This document shows, piece after piece, positions 24,713 through 35,438 of a DNA stretch of 64,000 nucleotides. Location of the stretch: the NCBI GenBank assembly GCA_000611775.1, contig KK106981.1, positions 7,678,023 to 7,742,022 on the forward strand, read 5' to 3'. The notes under the pieces are model-generated. The model was not told the DNA's origin and did not search any database. It was given only the letters and a program-made list of their open reading frames with translations. A program made the translations under genes and the position numbers. The first letter of the stretch is position 1, and each line of letters begins with the position of its first letter. The stretch is from Umbilicaria muhlenbergii. Its lineage: Eukaryota; Ascomycota; Lecanoromycetes; Umbilicariales; Umbilicariaceae.

Positions 24713-24748
24713 GACTCAGTGTCACTCTGACCCGCGGTGATAACCTAA
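24713..24748. repeat. Diverged copy of the right end of the 93-757 element
   Basis: GACTCAGTGTC, CTGACCCGCGGTGA and the closing TGATAACCTAA match 722-757 (GACTCAGTGTC, CCGACCCGCGGTGA, TGACAGCCTAA) with transition differences only. Orientation suits it as the partner of the left end at 3705. Confidence 0.65.
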
Positions 24749-24829
24749 ATCACAGGACACACCTTTAAAAATATTATTAAAATAAAATTAAATATAAAAA
24801 TTTAATCCTGTCCTGTCTCAGCAATCACT

Positions 24830-25184
24830 CTAAAAATTATCATAATTAATTATCATAAACTTTTTTTTATACATGCAGGCAGAATATCATGCTAAGTTTA
24901 TTTAATAAATAATGAGGAAAATTTTATGTAATAATTGAGTAAATTATTAATAATTAAATTATATTTCCTCAGTCTCTGTTACTTAATCAGTTAATTATAT
25001 GAGTATAATTGAATAAATCATAACAGTAGTAATTTAATTATTTTAAAAAATATTAAGTTTTTGACATCCTTTTTTAGATTCACCTTATCCATCTTATTTA
25101 TTATTTATAAAAATGCATGCTTGTTAAGTGAGTTAATAAAGTGGCAAAGTGCATCAACAGCAAGTTTCTCCATCTGTGGTATTC
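24830..25184. other. AT-rich border stretch without a gene
   Basis: This is TpA- and A/T-run-rich DNA with no supported feature. Composition changes abruptly at about 25,150-25,240 into GC-balanced gene space. The stop of the first host gene lies right at this edge. Confidence 0.7.
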
Positions 25185-26147
25185 TCAAATATCTATGATC
25201 TGGGGAGTATTCCCTAGTTTACCTGTACTTCTATATGCCAATGACGCGTTCACCATCACCCCTCCGTCGTCTACTCCTCCCCACACTCGCGTCCACAGTA
25301 TGCCCACGAAACCGTACCACAATACTCGGAGCGCATCAATCCACGCGCTTACGGATACCAGGTCCTGAAGCAGCCCAGCACTGTCTCTCCCACATATCCT
25401 TTCGTAGGCAGCTTGACCCTCGTCCCAAAATACACTCTCCCGCCCATAACCAGCATGAACATGGCCGAAAACGTGTGCTTTCGGCCTAACTCTCCACACC
25501 TCTCTCAACAAACAGTCACACCCCATTCCTGCTGGCAGATCCAAATGATATCTAGGAGGTGTATGGGTAACTAATATGTCGACATCCGTAGGTATTGTGC
25601 CCGTCCATTCATCTTCATGGCGCTGGTATTGAAACGCGAACTCGTCACCCCCACACTGTGGGATTCCAGGTGCACCGTAGATGCTTAACTGGCGATTGTT
25701 GCGGTCCGGAAAGGCCAATGTAATGCTTGAGTGTTGTAGGTAGTGAATATCTGCCCACTCGAGTCTTTTGCCAGCGTCACTGGCAGCTCGCGAGCTCGGA
25801 TCGAAATAACTATCATGGTTCCCCGCGACGACTATCTTCTCCCGATGTGGAAGGGAAGCTAGCCAATCGACTTGAGCTTGGATTTCGGAGACCGTGCCTA
25901 CGTTGGCGAGATCGCCGGCATGAATGAGGACATCACCCGAAGGTACTGAAGAGGGAGTCTTTGTATGAGTGTCGGACAGACAAACAATGCGGATGGGGGT
26001 GGCGGGTGGATGGTAAGCGGGACCTCGTAGAAAGAGGATAAGAGCATAGGCGTAGCGGACCGCGAAATTGAGCGGTGAGGACAGGAAATCGTAGAGTAGA
26101 GAAGGTGGTTCGAACGGCGAGCTGGGACCGGACAGGATGAAAGGCAT
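25185..26147 (-). CDS. Calcineurin-like metallophosphoesterase
   Basis: This is a single-exon gene of 320 residues if translation starts at the ATG at 26147. The frame stays open upstream to 26489 (434 residues), but that part is low-complexity and promoter-like, so I prefer the shorter form. The metallophosphatase signature is complete: CLSDTH (Asp59, His61), HAGDL (Asp79), AGNHD (109-112), VTHTPP (193-198) and FGHVHAGYG (228-236). These residues bind the two metals. A hydrophobic stretch around residues 24-41 may anchor or target it. It belongs to the fungal MPPED-like group, usually about 300 residues; substrate unknown. The final residues lie at the border of the AT-rich block, yet the domain is intact. 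Confidence 0.85.
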   Translation of the reverse strand: MPFILSGPSSPFEPPSLLYDFLSSPLNFAVRYAYALILFLRGPAYHPPATPIRIVCLSDTHTKTPSSVPSGDVLIHAGDLANVGTVSEIQAQVDWLASLPHREKIVVAGNHDSYFDPSSRAASDAGKRLEWADIHYLQHSSITLAFPDRNNRQLSIYGAPGIPQCGGDEFAFQYQRHEDEWTGTIPTDVDILVTHTPPRYHLDLPAGMGCDCLLREVWRVRPKAHVFGHVHAGYGRESVFWDEGQAAYERICGRDSAGLLQDLVSVSAWIDALRVLWYGFVGILWTRVWGGVDDGGVMVNASLAYRSTGKLGNTPQIIDI

Positions 26148-26563
26148 GACAAACGGTATCGGAAAGGGCCCTAAGACTAAACTCCAATGAGGCGGGGTGA
26201 ATTCATTTCGATAGACTGCAGCAGAAAGATGGGCAAGACAGCTGGGACTGTAAGGACGTGGACATGAAGATCGGATGATCGTCTGACTCGCCTGAAGCTG
26301 TGGAGGTGTTTGGAGAAGCTTTCGCTCTCGCCATGGCTTCCCGCTTCCCGCTTGCCGCTTGCCGCCAATCCCCAGACGTCCCAGACTGTGGCCATGTCCG
26401 TGTTTCGAAGGGCCGATGACGTAGGGGGCATGTGCTCGCTGCCAAGGTTCCTCCATCCAGGCTTCCTGCCTTTGCCCAAAGACCATCATACTTGTACAGA
26501 CCCAGCGTTTTCTGTCCTACAAAGTCCAGCGCTACAATTACCTGCTGCGAGACTTGCGCGATC
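26148..26563. promoter_or_regulatory. Divergent promoter region, phosphoesterase / IST2
   Basis: About 416 bases separate the two outward-facing starts. The stretch includes GCTTCCCGCTTCCCGCTTGCCGCTTGCCGCC-like pyrimidine repeats near 26,335-26,370. No TATA box is obvious. Confidence 0.5.
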
Positions 26564-29011
26564 ATGGCACAACATCACGTGGGCAATGCTTTGCACGCAA
26601 ACTTCGACGTCGACTACGTGATCAGCTACCGCTTCACCGACACCCGTATGCCTCTTTCATGGTCAAGGTACTCTTAGTGAAGCAAAAGCTGACTCCGCAC
26701 AAGGGAAGGTTCAAGCACAGGCAGACTTCGAGAAGCTTGCCAGAGCATTGGGACAAGTAGGGTTGGCCACTGAAGTCAGAAACGGCGACAACCAGTCGCT
26801 TCTTGTTTTCGTAAAAGTTGCTTCAGATAAGCACTTGAACAATGCAGTCTATAGATCCAGGTATGCACACATCGTCACCAACAGGCTTTCTACTGGTGCT
26901 TCCTAGCTTCGGTGATATGCCAGAATACTGACATCAATGTCAATACCAGGGTAAAGGACTGGCTCTATGGAGTCCGAGCTGCACAACCAGATAAAGAGAC
27001 CCAGAAGTCTATTACCAGTCAAGCCTTGACCCAAGCTGAGCGCTTCCGCATCGTTCATGAAATGATTACCAATCCCCGAGAAGAAAGCGGAGCTGGAATA
27101 ACCCCCAATGAAGGGGAGTGGCAGAACGTTGAATCCATCTTCCCTCTTCATGACCAAGCTTTCAACAAAGAATGGATGAGGAAATGGGCGTCCTCTACTT
27201 TCATCACAGCTGAGGATCTGGACGAGTTAAGAGATCGTCTGGGCGAAAAAGTAGGCAATGCCCAGATCGTCTCGGTGTGGCCTTTGACTAACATATCAGA
27301 TTGCCTTCTACTTCGCGTTTACGCAATCGTACTTTGCTTTCCTGATATTTCCGGCGGCGTTTGGGTTCGCTTCCTGGGTGTTACTGAGCTCTTTTTCACC
27401 TGTTTACGCCATCGTTAATAGCCTCGGGTGTGTGATGTTCATCGAGTACTGGAGGCGGCAGGAACTGGATCTTGGTGTTCGTTGGGGGGTGAAAGGTGTA
27501 TCTGCCATTCATCAGAAAAGACGAGAATACCAGCATGAAAAGGAGGTCCAGGATCCAATTACTGGGGAAACAGTCCAAGTGTTTCCGGCGACGAAGAGGC
27601 TTGGTAGACAATTGTTGCAAGTACCATTCGCTCTTCTGGCCAGCATAGCTCTGGGTACTTTGATAGCGACGTGTTTCGGCATTGAGATCTTTCTTTCCGA
27701 AATTTACAACGGACCATTGAAAAGTGTTCTGGTGAGTCGGTCCCAAGGCGGTACCCAATCCGCATGATGGACATAGTATACTGACAATGTCACTAGGTCT
27801 TCCTCCCGACCGGAATTCTTACCACCATGGTCCCTACGCTTACCACGTTGTTGACTGGCGTCGCCACTCGACTTAACGACTACGAGAACTGGGACACAGC
27901 CGAGAGCTACGAAGCTTCAATGACTCAAAAGATCTTTATACTGAACTTCATTACGTCCTATCTCCCAATCTTCCTTACAGCTTTCATCTACGTGCCATTC
28001 GGTAGCCTCCTCGTGCCTTACCTTGATATCTTCAGCCTGACGGCTAAGCCATTCGCTGAGAGTCAGAAGCAGCTGACGGCGCCAAAGGCCGGGTTCGAGA
28101 TCAACCCGGCGAGGTTGCGAAAGCAAGTCATCTACTTTACAGTAACGGCTCAGATCATCAATCTCGCAATGGAGGCTATAGTCCCCATCATCAAGGCCAA
28201 AGGCTTCCGCAAATATCAAGAAATTAAGGCTGAGCAAGCTGCGAAAAAAGGTGGAGCGGCTCCAGGTGCCTCCATCAGCGACTCGGCGGAAGAGGCCGAT
28301 TTCCTCGCCAGGGTGCGCAGCGAAGCCCAGCTTGGCACGTACGATGTTACCGTCGACCTGAGAGAAATGGTCGTGCAGTATGGCTATCTCGCCCTTTTCT
28401 CGGTAATTTGGCCGTTAACGTCAGTGTCGTTTCTCATCAACAATTGGATCGAATTACGCTCCGACGCTGTCAAAATATGTATGCAAATGCAGCGTCCCAC
28501 TCCACTTCGGGCCGACACTATTGGTCCTTGGCTAGACAGCTTAGGCTTCTTGACGTGGCTTGGAAGTATCTCCTCGGCAGCACTTGTCTACCTCTTCAGC
28601 AACGATGGATTAGGTCCCGACGGCACGCCTGCCACAATCAGAGGCTGGGCTCTTCTCCTGACCATCTTCTTCTCTGAGCACACGTATCTCATGATTCGCT
28701 GGGCCGTTCGCTTTGCCATTTCCAAGATTGACTCATCCGGTATGCAGAAAGAACGAGCAGAGCGTTTCATGGTCCGCAAGCGATATCTGCAGGAATCACT
28801 TGGCGAAGATGCGTTGGACACGCCGCCTAGCAGTGCGGACGAGAAGATTACCAGGGCGACGCTGGAAGAAGAGGCAAGACAAGGTAGCTTGCGGACTTCG
28901 ACGCCAGCGGAACACTTTTGGTCAAGGCAGAGGAACTGGGAGGACACGGCTAAGGTCGGGGCTGGTTTGATTGAGAGAATGGCCCCAACAGACGGCAAAA
29001 AGCGCCAATGA
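26564..29011 (+). CDS. IST2: Anoctamin/TMEM16 family protein, Ist2-like
   Basis: Predicted 733 residues from five exons: 26564-26645, 26689-26860, 26950-27250, 27300-27731 and 27797-29011. Frames join cleanly; intron 1 (43 bases) is the least certain. The N-terminal cytosolic part reads VDYVISYRF, LATEVRNGDNQSLLVFV, then YRS-RVKDWLYGVR across a splice. The anoctamin membrane domain starts at IAFYFAFTQSYF and includes FIEYWRRQELDLGVRWG, FLPTGILTTMVPT, RLNDYENWDT and VQYGYLALFSVIWPLTSVSF. In fungi this family (yeast Ist2, Aspergillus AnoA) sits in cortical ER and tethers it to the plasma membrane or scrambles lipids. The yeast protein is longer (946 residues) because of a basic tail; here the tail is short. 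It converges on BUD13. Confidence 0.9.
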
Positions 29012-29499
29012 AGGCCTAGGAGTGTTTGGAATTGATTGCGGCCCTCAGATCGTAGTGGCCTCGCTTTGTTGCCTATGATCAAGAAGCAAACATCTGTGAC
29101 ATGCTCCAATGTGGGAACGATCTTCGAGGAAGACATGCGAATCCGTTCATCGTCATAGCTTGGTGCCCTTTTAGGACTGTCATCAACAATCAGTCTTGCT
29201 CGGCACACTGTAGTTGGCCGCCATGGTTTCGAGGTAGTTGGTTGTGGCTTCAAGTACGGAGATAAGTGTTCTCGACCATCATAAGATACCACGTCCTTGC
29301 GTGCACACTTGGGCATTGTACCTACGTTGCATTCCAGGTGCCACGTGAAACCGTGATACAGGTACGATTAAGACCTGTCGCTGGCTCGAAAGTCCAGCTG
29401 GATTCCCGTTGTTCCAGTAAATCCGGGGAACAAATACCACGCTTACACTCATGCCTGGCCTCATAAAGCTTGATAAGCTCCGTCAATGTTGAAACCGCA
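29012..29499. other. Convergent 3' regions of IST2 and BUD13
   Basis: These 488 bases lie between two convergent stops. I see no gene; open frames here are shadows. Confidence 0.6.
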
Positions 29500-30523
29500 T
29501 CACTCATCCATCTGCCACGCGTAATCCAACTCCTTAAGGTTCTTCCTCCGGTTCTGCGCCGCAAAATATTCCTTTTCGAACCCATTTCCCCTGTCCACAC
29601 CATCCCACCGATACCCCGGCCTGATACCATACCGATTCGGCATCGAGGGCCCTTTGTAGAGCGGTTTGCCGCTTACGCTCTTCCCCTCCCGTGTCTTGCT
29701 TATGAATTGAGCCGCCGGATCATTCCATCGCTCCCTCTCCCGCAACTCCTCGTTCATCTCCACGTCATCTGCATACCGCGTCACCGGCATGAATTTCGCC
29801 TCCGTCAACTCCTCCTTTCTCTTCTCCCGCGCTGCCCGCTGTACGTCTCCCTTCTGAGCCTCGAGCTCCGCCGCCGCTTTCGCCGCATCCTCTTCGGCCT
29901 TTTTGCGCGCTTCGGCCCGTTTCATGGCTACGTTGATGATCCGTCCACTTGCGTCTCGGTAGATCGTCTCCTTCCCGCGGCCGCTGTGCTCGTCCCCATC
30001 CTGGAGAAAGCGTGCACGTTCGTCGGCCTGTGCTCGTTTGAGTTGAGCAGTTACTTGGTCGGCAGTCTGCAGACCAGCGTGAGCGCCTGATTCCATTTTT
30101 ATGGTGTCTTCGATGGCCGGGGCATCTTCGTCGGCGGCCAGGCGGGCATTGGATTCGGCAGCTGCGGAGGCGATGATGGCATCCGCAGCTGCTTGATCCG
30201 TGGAGGTGGGGGCCGGGGCGCCGATGGTGCGCCAGTTGTTGCTTTTGGTTTTGCGGAATTCGGCAGTGTTGCCACCAACTGCATAGACGAATCAGTACAT
30301 GTCAAAGAGAAATAGATTGAACTAGGCTGGGCATACCGGTCACCGGTCCATCATCGTCGTCTCTAGCAGCGCCATTGGCGGTCCAGCCTAGGACATCATC
30401 GTCTGCGATGATGAGACCACCGGGCTCTGACTGCCCATCTTTCCGTTTACGTTTCTTCGATTTCTTCTCTGGTTTTGAGTCTGCTGTAAGGTAGTTCTTT
30501 GCTAGATAGTCGGCAAGAGACAT
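29500..30523 (-). CDS. BUD13: Pre-mRNA-splicing factor Bud13 (Cwc26)
   Basis: Two exons (30523-30337 and 30278-29500) with a 58-base intron give 321 residues. The start is the ATG at 30523 (MSLADYLAKNYLT), the conserved Bud13 N-terminus. A Lys/Arg-rich KKSKKRKRKDG stretch follows. The splice joins GPVT to VGGNTAEFRKTKSNNWRTIG. The C-terminal Bud13 domain is complete: ETIYRDASGRIINVAMKRAE, a long charged coiled coil, then KPLYKGPSMPNRYGIRPGYR and the terminal GFEKEYFAAQN. Bud13 is a subunit of the RES complex (with Snu17 and Pml1) of the spliceosome. It is divergently paired with ATL1, 179 bases away. Confidence 0.95.
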
Positions 30524-30702
30524 GATGTGTACTCCAAGCTCTAGGTGAAATCTCAAGGTAGCTAGCTCGGTGGCCTGAGTGCACTAAACGCGCGCTTTTA
30601 GCGTTTAACGTCTACTCCGTAGTTAGTAAGGCCCCTAGCATCAAAGTGGAGTCATTCTGTCACGGTGATGGACTCCATATCATCTCTGCACACGAAGCTC
30701 AC
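30524..30702. promoter_or_regulatory. Short bidirectional promoter, BUD13 / ATL1
   Basis: Only 179 bases separate the two start codons. It contains AAACGCGCGCTTTTAGCGTTTAACG around 30,588-30,612; ACGCG-type words of this sort occur in MBF (MluI cell-cycle box) sites. Function is inference. Confidence 0.5.
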
Positions 30703-31314
30703 ATGGCGCGCTCCGACGAAGCCGAATGGTGGTTCAATGCAGTCTATGAGGCTGTGCAAGAAATTCCACGCGGAAAAGTCACCAGTTATGGACATATTGC
30801 TCGTCTCCTGGGAAGACGTGAGTCTTGAGACCTGCCATGACGCCTCGCCCTCTAGTCTACGATTCAAGGTCAAAATGCTGACTATCCTCTTGCGTTTAAG
30901 CCGAGTGCCCAAGGCTAGTAATGCGTCACAACTGTGATAGCCAGACTTGCTGAGGTGGGAAGTAGGCAGGTTGGAATCTGTCTCAAGCATCTACCCGCCG
31001 TTTCCGTCGACGTTGACCACCATTTCCACAGCGACAATGTTCCGTGGCAGCGAGTGATCAACGCCAAAGGGATCATCTCTCCGAGGTGAGGTCCGTGACT
31101 CTGATTGCCAAAGAATGATGGCATTGATCGTCCTGACAGAGGTCCTGGCGGAGCTTCGCGTCAGGCGGCCGCACTTCGTAGAGAAGGGGTGCACGTCGGC
31201 ACCGGCTCTCTAGGAGAACTCACAGTAGATCTGGCTACGTTTGGCTGGTTTCCGAGCAACCTACCTAGCGAAGTGGTTGAAGGAGAATCAAGTGGCTCAG
31301 AAGAGGAGGGCTAA
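30703..31314 (+). CDS. atl1: Alkyltransferase-like protein (ATL, MGMT fold without active cysteine)
   Basis: Three exons (30703-30817, 30941-31085, 31140-31314) encode 144 residues. The start MARSDEAEWWFNAVYEAVQ is typical for fungal Atl1, followed by IPRGKVTSYGHIARLLGR, QVGICLKHLP, then VPWQRVINAKGIISPRGPGG and GELTVDLATFGWFP. MGMT enzymes have PCHR at the active site; here the motif reads PWQR, with Trp in place of the methyl-accepting Cys. ATL proteins bind O6-alkylguanine, flip it and pass the lesion to nucleotide-excision repair. The Arg-finger and binding-pocket regions are present. The first splice acceptor (30,940) gives a slightly longer loop (PRLAEVGSR) than I expect, so that exon edge is tentative. 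Confidence 0.92.
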
Positions 31315-32808
31315 GAAGAGTCTATCAGGCTACCGAGAGCGATTTAGAAGTATGGGTCCCATCAAGTCAGTCAGCCGCGCCTGGACTAGTGTCCTAACCT
31401 AGATACCTTGAGTCACCATACTGTAGTCATCCCTCGGGTGTATTACAAAGGCCCTAAGTGGCAGTCGTTCAGCTGAGTGTCGTGGCGACTGGTAGTCACG
31501 AGAGGATTTAAAAACCATTTAGTACTTCGATAAACTTGTACAATTTCCCTTTCGAGAAGTCTCATGGATCGTTTCGAAGATTGAGTTCTTTATTGAGTTA
31601 TCGAGAGGGTCCTCTGCTGGAGAATTGTCACTAGGGTACTTTGAAAGGATGACACCTACATAACGACAGTCGTCAGCTGTTGTTACGGCCTTCTTTCCCT
31701 TCCACTAGACTAGACCGAGGTGGGGAAGTACGAGGATGAGATAGGGGATCTAGTCTGAGGAGTCTGACATGACTGACAGTCAGATAAGGAACTGCTGCCC
31801 GGGTGAAATACGTGGACTCTATTTTTAACAGGTGCATGTCTTCAAAGGACCTGCTCTTTCACCTGGCGATTCCTTAGTACCTCAACGATCCGACTGTTGC
31901 AAGGTTGGCAGAGTGCCCCGTAGCTGTTGTTTCGTGTCAGACGTCATACAGTGCTAAGCAAGCGAGGCGCAACAATGCGCGTTTGCAAACAGCTTGCACC
32001 TTGTTCCGCGCATCTTGCTTGCACCTCGCACCTTGCTTGCACCTCGCACAATGAAACCGGCGTGACTGTGACGGTGACACAGACACGACAGGCAACCCCA
32101 CCTTGGCCCTGTTTGGGAGAGACAGCTTAGGATTCGGCTTGGGCTTGCAAGTGCCCAGATGACTGAATGACAGAATGCAGAAAGGACCGAATGACGGAGG
32201 CGCGGCCGCATGTGCTCTCTTCTCGTCTCTCTTATCGCTCCCCGCTTTTGGGCCGGCAAGCCAAAGACAAGCCCAAGCCATTCCAGAGGGTCAGGCAACC
32301 CCGAACAAGCGCCCAGGTAGGCTGGTTTCCCAGCCCAGTCCTTCTCCATATACATCGTCCTCTCTCCTTTCCCCTTTCTCCTGAGCTCATGCTCGTATCT
32401 TTCCCGGGTCTGCTGAAGCGGTCACCCACCAAGCTTCGGCCTCTCTCTACCTTAGTCTCCAGTTACCGGTCCCGTGCATCGTCCCCCTCTCATCACTCAT
32501 CGTTCCTCCCTGTGTGTACTGGCTGTTCTTTCTTTGTGACTCAACGCGTACCGTCATCCTCTACTCACAACAAAGACATTTTCCACATAAGCACACCCAC
32601 CCCTCCACGTGCCACACCCATTTGCACCCCGAGTTTCATTCACCTAGTAGGCCTTATACTTACTGTACCCCTTGACACAATTCCCCATACGCAGCTGCTC
32701 TGAGCACTGCCAGTCGTTACCGAGCTCCGTCGGCAATTCTCTTTGACCCTGACACTCAACCTCACCCTCACCCTCACGGTCCAAGCCCTCTCTCCAAGCT
32801 TCTCTGTT
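31315..32808. other. 1.5-kb intergenic region with a long pyrimidine-rich leader
   Basis: No gene is supported. The stretch 32,340-32,808 on the plus strand is rich in CT runs (CTCACCCTCACCCTCACGG near 32,760), as in fungal 5' leaders of strongly expressed genes. An 18-base tandem duplication lies at 32014-32049. Open frames here lack coding character. Confidence 0.55.
32014..32049. repeat. 18-base tandem duplication
   Basis: CTTGCTTGCACCTCGCAC occurs twice head to tail (32014-32031, 32032-32049). A related AGCTTGCACCTTG lies just upstream at 31,991. Confidence 0.9.
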
Positions 32809-33401
32809 ATGGCTTCCATTCAGAGTGTCGCCGCCAGTGCCTGGGACAACGAGTACAAGCTCGAACAAGACCACAAACGCGAGGTAGACCAGAGACGCAA
32901 GTGGGCTCACGGAGAAGCCCTCCTCGCACCTGGTCGACCAAGTAAGCGCCCTTTGAAAGCCCCGTCGCAGAGGTGAGCTTGCTCTCGATCTTCTTAGGTC
33001 AACTCAGGCTAACATGATGCCTTTACAGTATGAATAGGGTTTCCAGACGGGAAGTCGAGTTTCAAGTCAACAAGGCAGCTCAGATCACTAAGATATCTCG
33101 TAAACACGACTCTCGTCTTGACAGCGATACCGCCATCTCTGATTCCTCGGCCGAGGAAGATGTCAAAGAGGCCTCGGCAGCACCAGTACCTGATGCTGGC
33201 ATCACCTACTCGTTCGACGCCGCTCGCGGGCCGGGCAGGGGCAGTCAGATCTTAGGCATGGCACTCGCCAAGGCTGTCGAGAAGTTCGAAACAAAGCAGA
33301 CCGAGAAGCTTGTGAAAGACGAGTATGAGGTTGTTGGCAAGGAGAGCGAGGACGGCAATGACGGCTATGTCGCCGACGAGGACGACTTCATGCTCGTTTA
33401 A
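32809..33401 (+). CDS. Conserved unknown protein, 178 residues
   Basis: Two exons (32809-32972, 33029-33401) are joined by a 56-base intron with GTGAGC/CAG borders. The start is the ATG after the CT-rich leader. The N-terminal half is basic (YKLEQDHKREVDQRRKWAHG, then RPSKRPLKAP), followed by SRREVEFQVNKAAQITKIS. The C-terminal half is acidic and ends DEDDFMLV. No membrane segment or known motif is seen. The long leader and clean exon structure argue for a real, well-expressed gene. I do not recognise the family. Confidence 0.7.
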
Positions 33402-33943
33402 CCCTCCTGCATTAGTCGTGTGACATCCTCGTCTTTGCGACTACCTCTTCCGCTGCATGGTTCAAGCCGACTTCCCTACAACGATACACTTCCACAGTGG
33501 ACCTTTTGCTTGACTCGGACAGGCGTTGTCATGGATGTGACTGGTGTGGGACACTCTTTACTGTAGCACGGCTTAATGTTACTGTGGCTTTATTGTTTCG
33601 AGCTGTATGTCGTTTACGGTCGAACTGCACGCTCCTGGCGAGAAGGGATCCATGGGTATGGACTGGCGATTCTGAGGGTGACGATCAATGGTGTGAACAA
33701 ACACATTAAACCATAATATCATCCTGTTCCACGAGAAGTCTTTTCCGCAACCCGGATGTATATTTGATACTTGAGATACAGTGTACCCCGTCCTTGCTCG
33801 TAGTGGGCAGACTCGTGAGTTGCAGTGCATGCGGTATGCACCATGGTCTACCCGGCGTTGCTAGTGCCGAAAGCTCCGGAACGCCTTTGTTTATCGAATG
33901 CAAATCCACAATTCTCCCATAGGACTATCTGCACCCCATCGCG
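33402..33943. other. Intergenic, unknown protein to BRL1
   Basis: These 542 bases hold the 3' region of the upstream gene and the BRL1 promoter. I see no gene or RNA feature. Confidence 0.55.
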
Positions 33944-35438
33944 ATGGATAAACGAACAAATGAAAGTCCTATGGATTTCGAATGGCAAACAGGGAGTGGT
34001 CCAGTGGACAAGAATTCAAGCTTCATGAGAAGCATTAATAGCTCCCAGAGTCAAAACGCCATACTGGGCCAGAAGCGTAGGTGGTATTCGTTGGACTGGT
34101 GGCTTATGGATTTCTGTACTGATTGAATATCTGAATAGGCACATTCAGCAGCTTTGACTCCCCTCAAAAGCCTCAGACACCGTGGCGCGAGCCTGCAACG
34201 CCATCGACACCTTCCCTCTTTCCCCCTCCCCCCGCCCCAACCTCGACCATTTTCTCTTCACCTTCCCCAAGCAAGCCCATGCCAGACTATTTCCGAAAGC
34301 CATCCTTTACAACTCCCCGGCAAATCATGGTTGACTTCTCATCTGGTCCGGAAAATCAGTCATCCCCGGAGAATGCGGACAACGACGATACGCCCGAAAA
34401 GCCCAGGCAGGATGGAATCACGCTCACGAAGACGGACGGGACCATGCAGTATTTCACCGGCAACAAGACGACTGAGAAGAAGCAGCGGGCACTGGGTCTC
34501 TTCAGCAAATATACAAGTCCTGGCCGAGGGGAGATCCCGCGCGGCAAACACTCCGATGGCATCGCTCGCCGGGTACACAAGCGACGGCGGCGTGACCTCT
34601 CGAGAGACAACCGCCTCGCGCACCGTCGCCCTAGCTACGACTCCGACTCCGACTCCCACTCAAGGCCCAGCAGCAGCGAAAGCGCGTCCAAGAAGCAGCA
34701 GCACCAGCCGCCCGCGGCCGATGTTGGCTTCATCCCGTCAGTGTTGCATTTCATCGAAACGCATCCCCGCCTGCCGCACATTCTCTCCTTGTACGCGCAG
34801 TATTTCTTCAACATCTTCCTCATGCTTTTCTGCGTGTACATCATCTACTCCTTCTGGTCCACCATCCGGTCGGACGTGGACCGCAAGTCCGAAGAGGTGG
34901 CCTCCGTGAGCGCCGCGGAGATCGCCGTGTGCGCCAAACACTTTGTGGACAATCAATGCGGTCAGCAGCCCAGGTTGCCCGCCTTGGAGGCGGTATGTCA
35001 GAGTTGGGAACGGTGCATGAGCAGGGACCCGGATGCAGTGGGCAGGGCGAGGGTGAGCGCGGGTACATTCGCGGAGATTCTCAACAGCTTCGTGGAGCCA
35101 ATCTCGTACAAAACCTTGGTAAGTTCTACTTTCCACCTGTGAAATTCCTGCCGGACATGGACCTTGACATGGCGTGCCTATGGCAGGTTTTCATCTTGAC
35201 TCCCATCTTCGGCTGCTTCGCCATCTCCAATCTTGCTTTCGGCTTCTTCAGGAACAGAGCTCATCCGGCGCCGCATATTGCCTACATGCAACCTCCTCCA
35301 TCAACGCACCCGGCGCAGATGGGATATCCTGGTGGAGACCGCTACGAGTACGAAAATCATCCCATGGACGTTCCGTGGCAGGGGTCAGGAAGTGACCCGA
35401 CCATGCAGACGCCGATGAAGAGGGTAGGATATCGGTAA
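33944..35438 (+). CDS. BRL1: Nuclear envelope protein Brl1/Brr6 family
   Basis: Three exons (33944-34076, 34139-35118, 35187-35438) give 454 residues. The N-terminus (MDKRTNESPMDFEWQTGSG) is followed, across the first splice, by FSSFDSPQKPQTPWREP and a Pro/Ser-rich stretch. A basic patch with KRRRRD lies near residue 190. The family domain comes next: a membrane helix around LYAQYFFNIFLMLFCVYIIY, then four cysteines (309, 318, 331, 337) in VCAKHFVDNQCG and EAVCQSWERC that form the two luminal disulphides, and a second helix starting VFILTPIFGCFAISNLAFGF. Brl1 and Brr6 act at the inner nuclear membrane in nuclear-pore assembly and lipid homeostasis. I cannot decide between Brl1 and Brr6. Confidence 0.92.

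Noticed and set aside
3705-24748. A Starship-type giant mobile element
   Set aside because: No tyrosine-recombinase captain gene or cargo genes are seen; the interval is explained by nested retroelements and DNA transposons.
1-25150. Classical CpA-type RIP as the explanation for AT richness
   Set aside because: CpA and TpG remain abundant while CpG is missing. Only the Fot1 stretch looks partly compatible.
26148-26489. N-terminal extension of the metallophosphoesterase
   Set aside because: The frame is open, but the composition is repeat-like and it lies where the divergent promoter is expected. The shorter start fits the family.
28588-29316. 242-codon minus-strand frame
   Set aside because: It overlaps the last exon of the IST2-like gene, whose frame carries the family motifs.
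32167-32703. 178-codon plus-strand frame
   Set aside because: Low-complexity Ser/Pro/Leu composition from the CT-rich leader; no motif or exon support.
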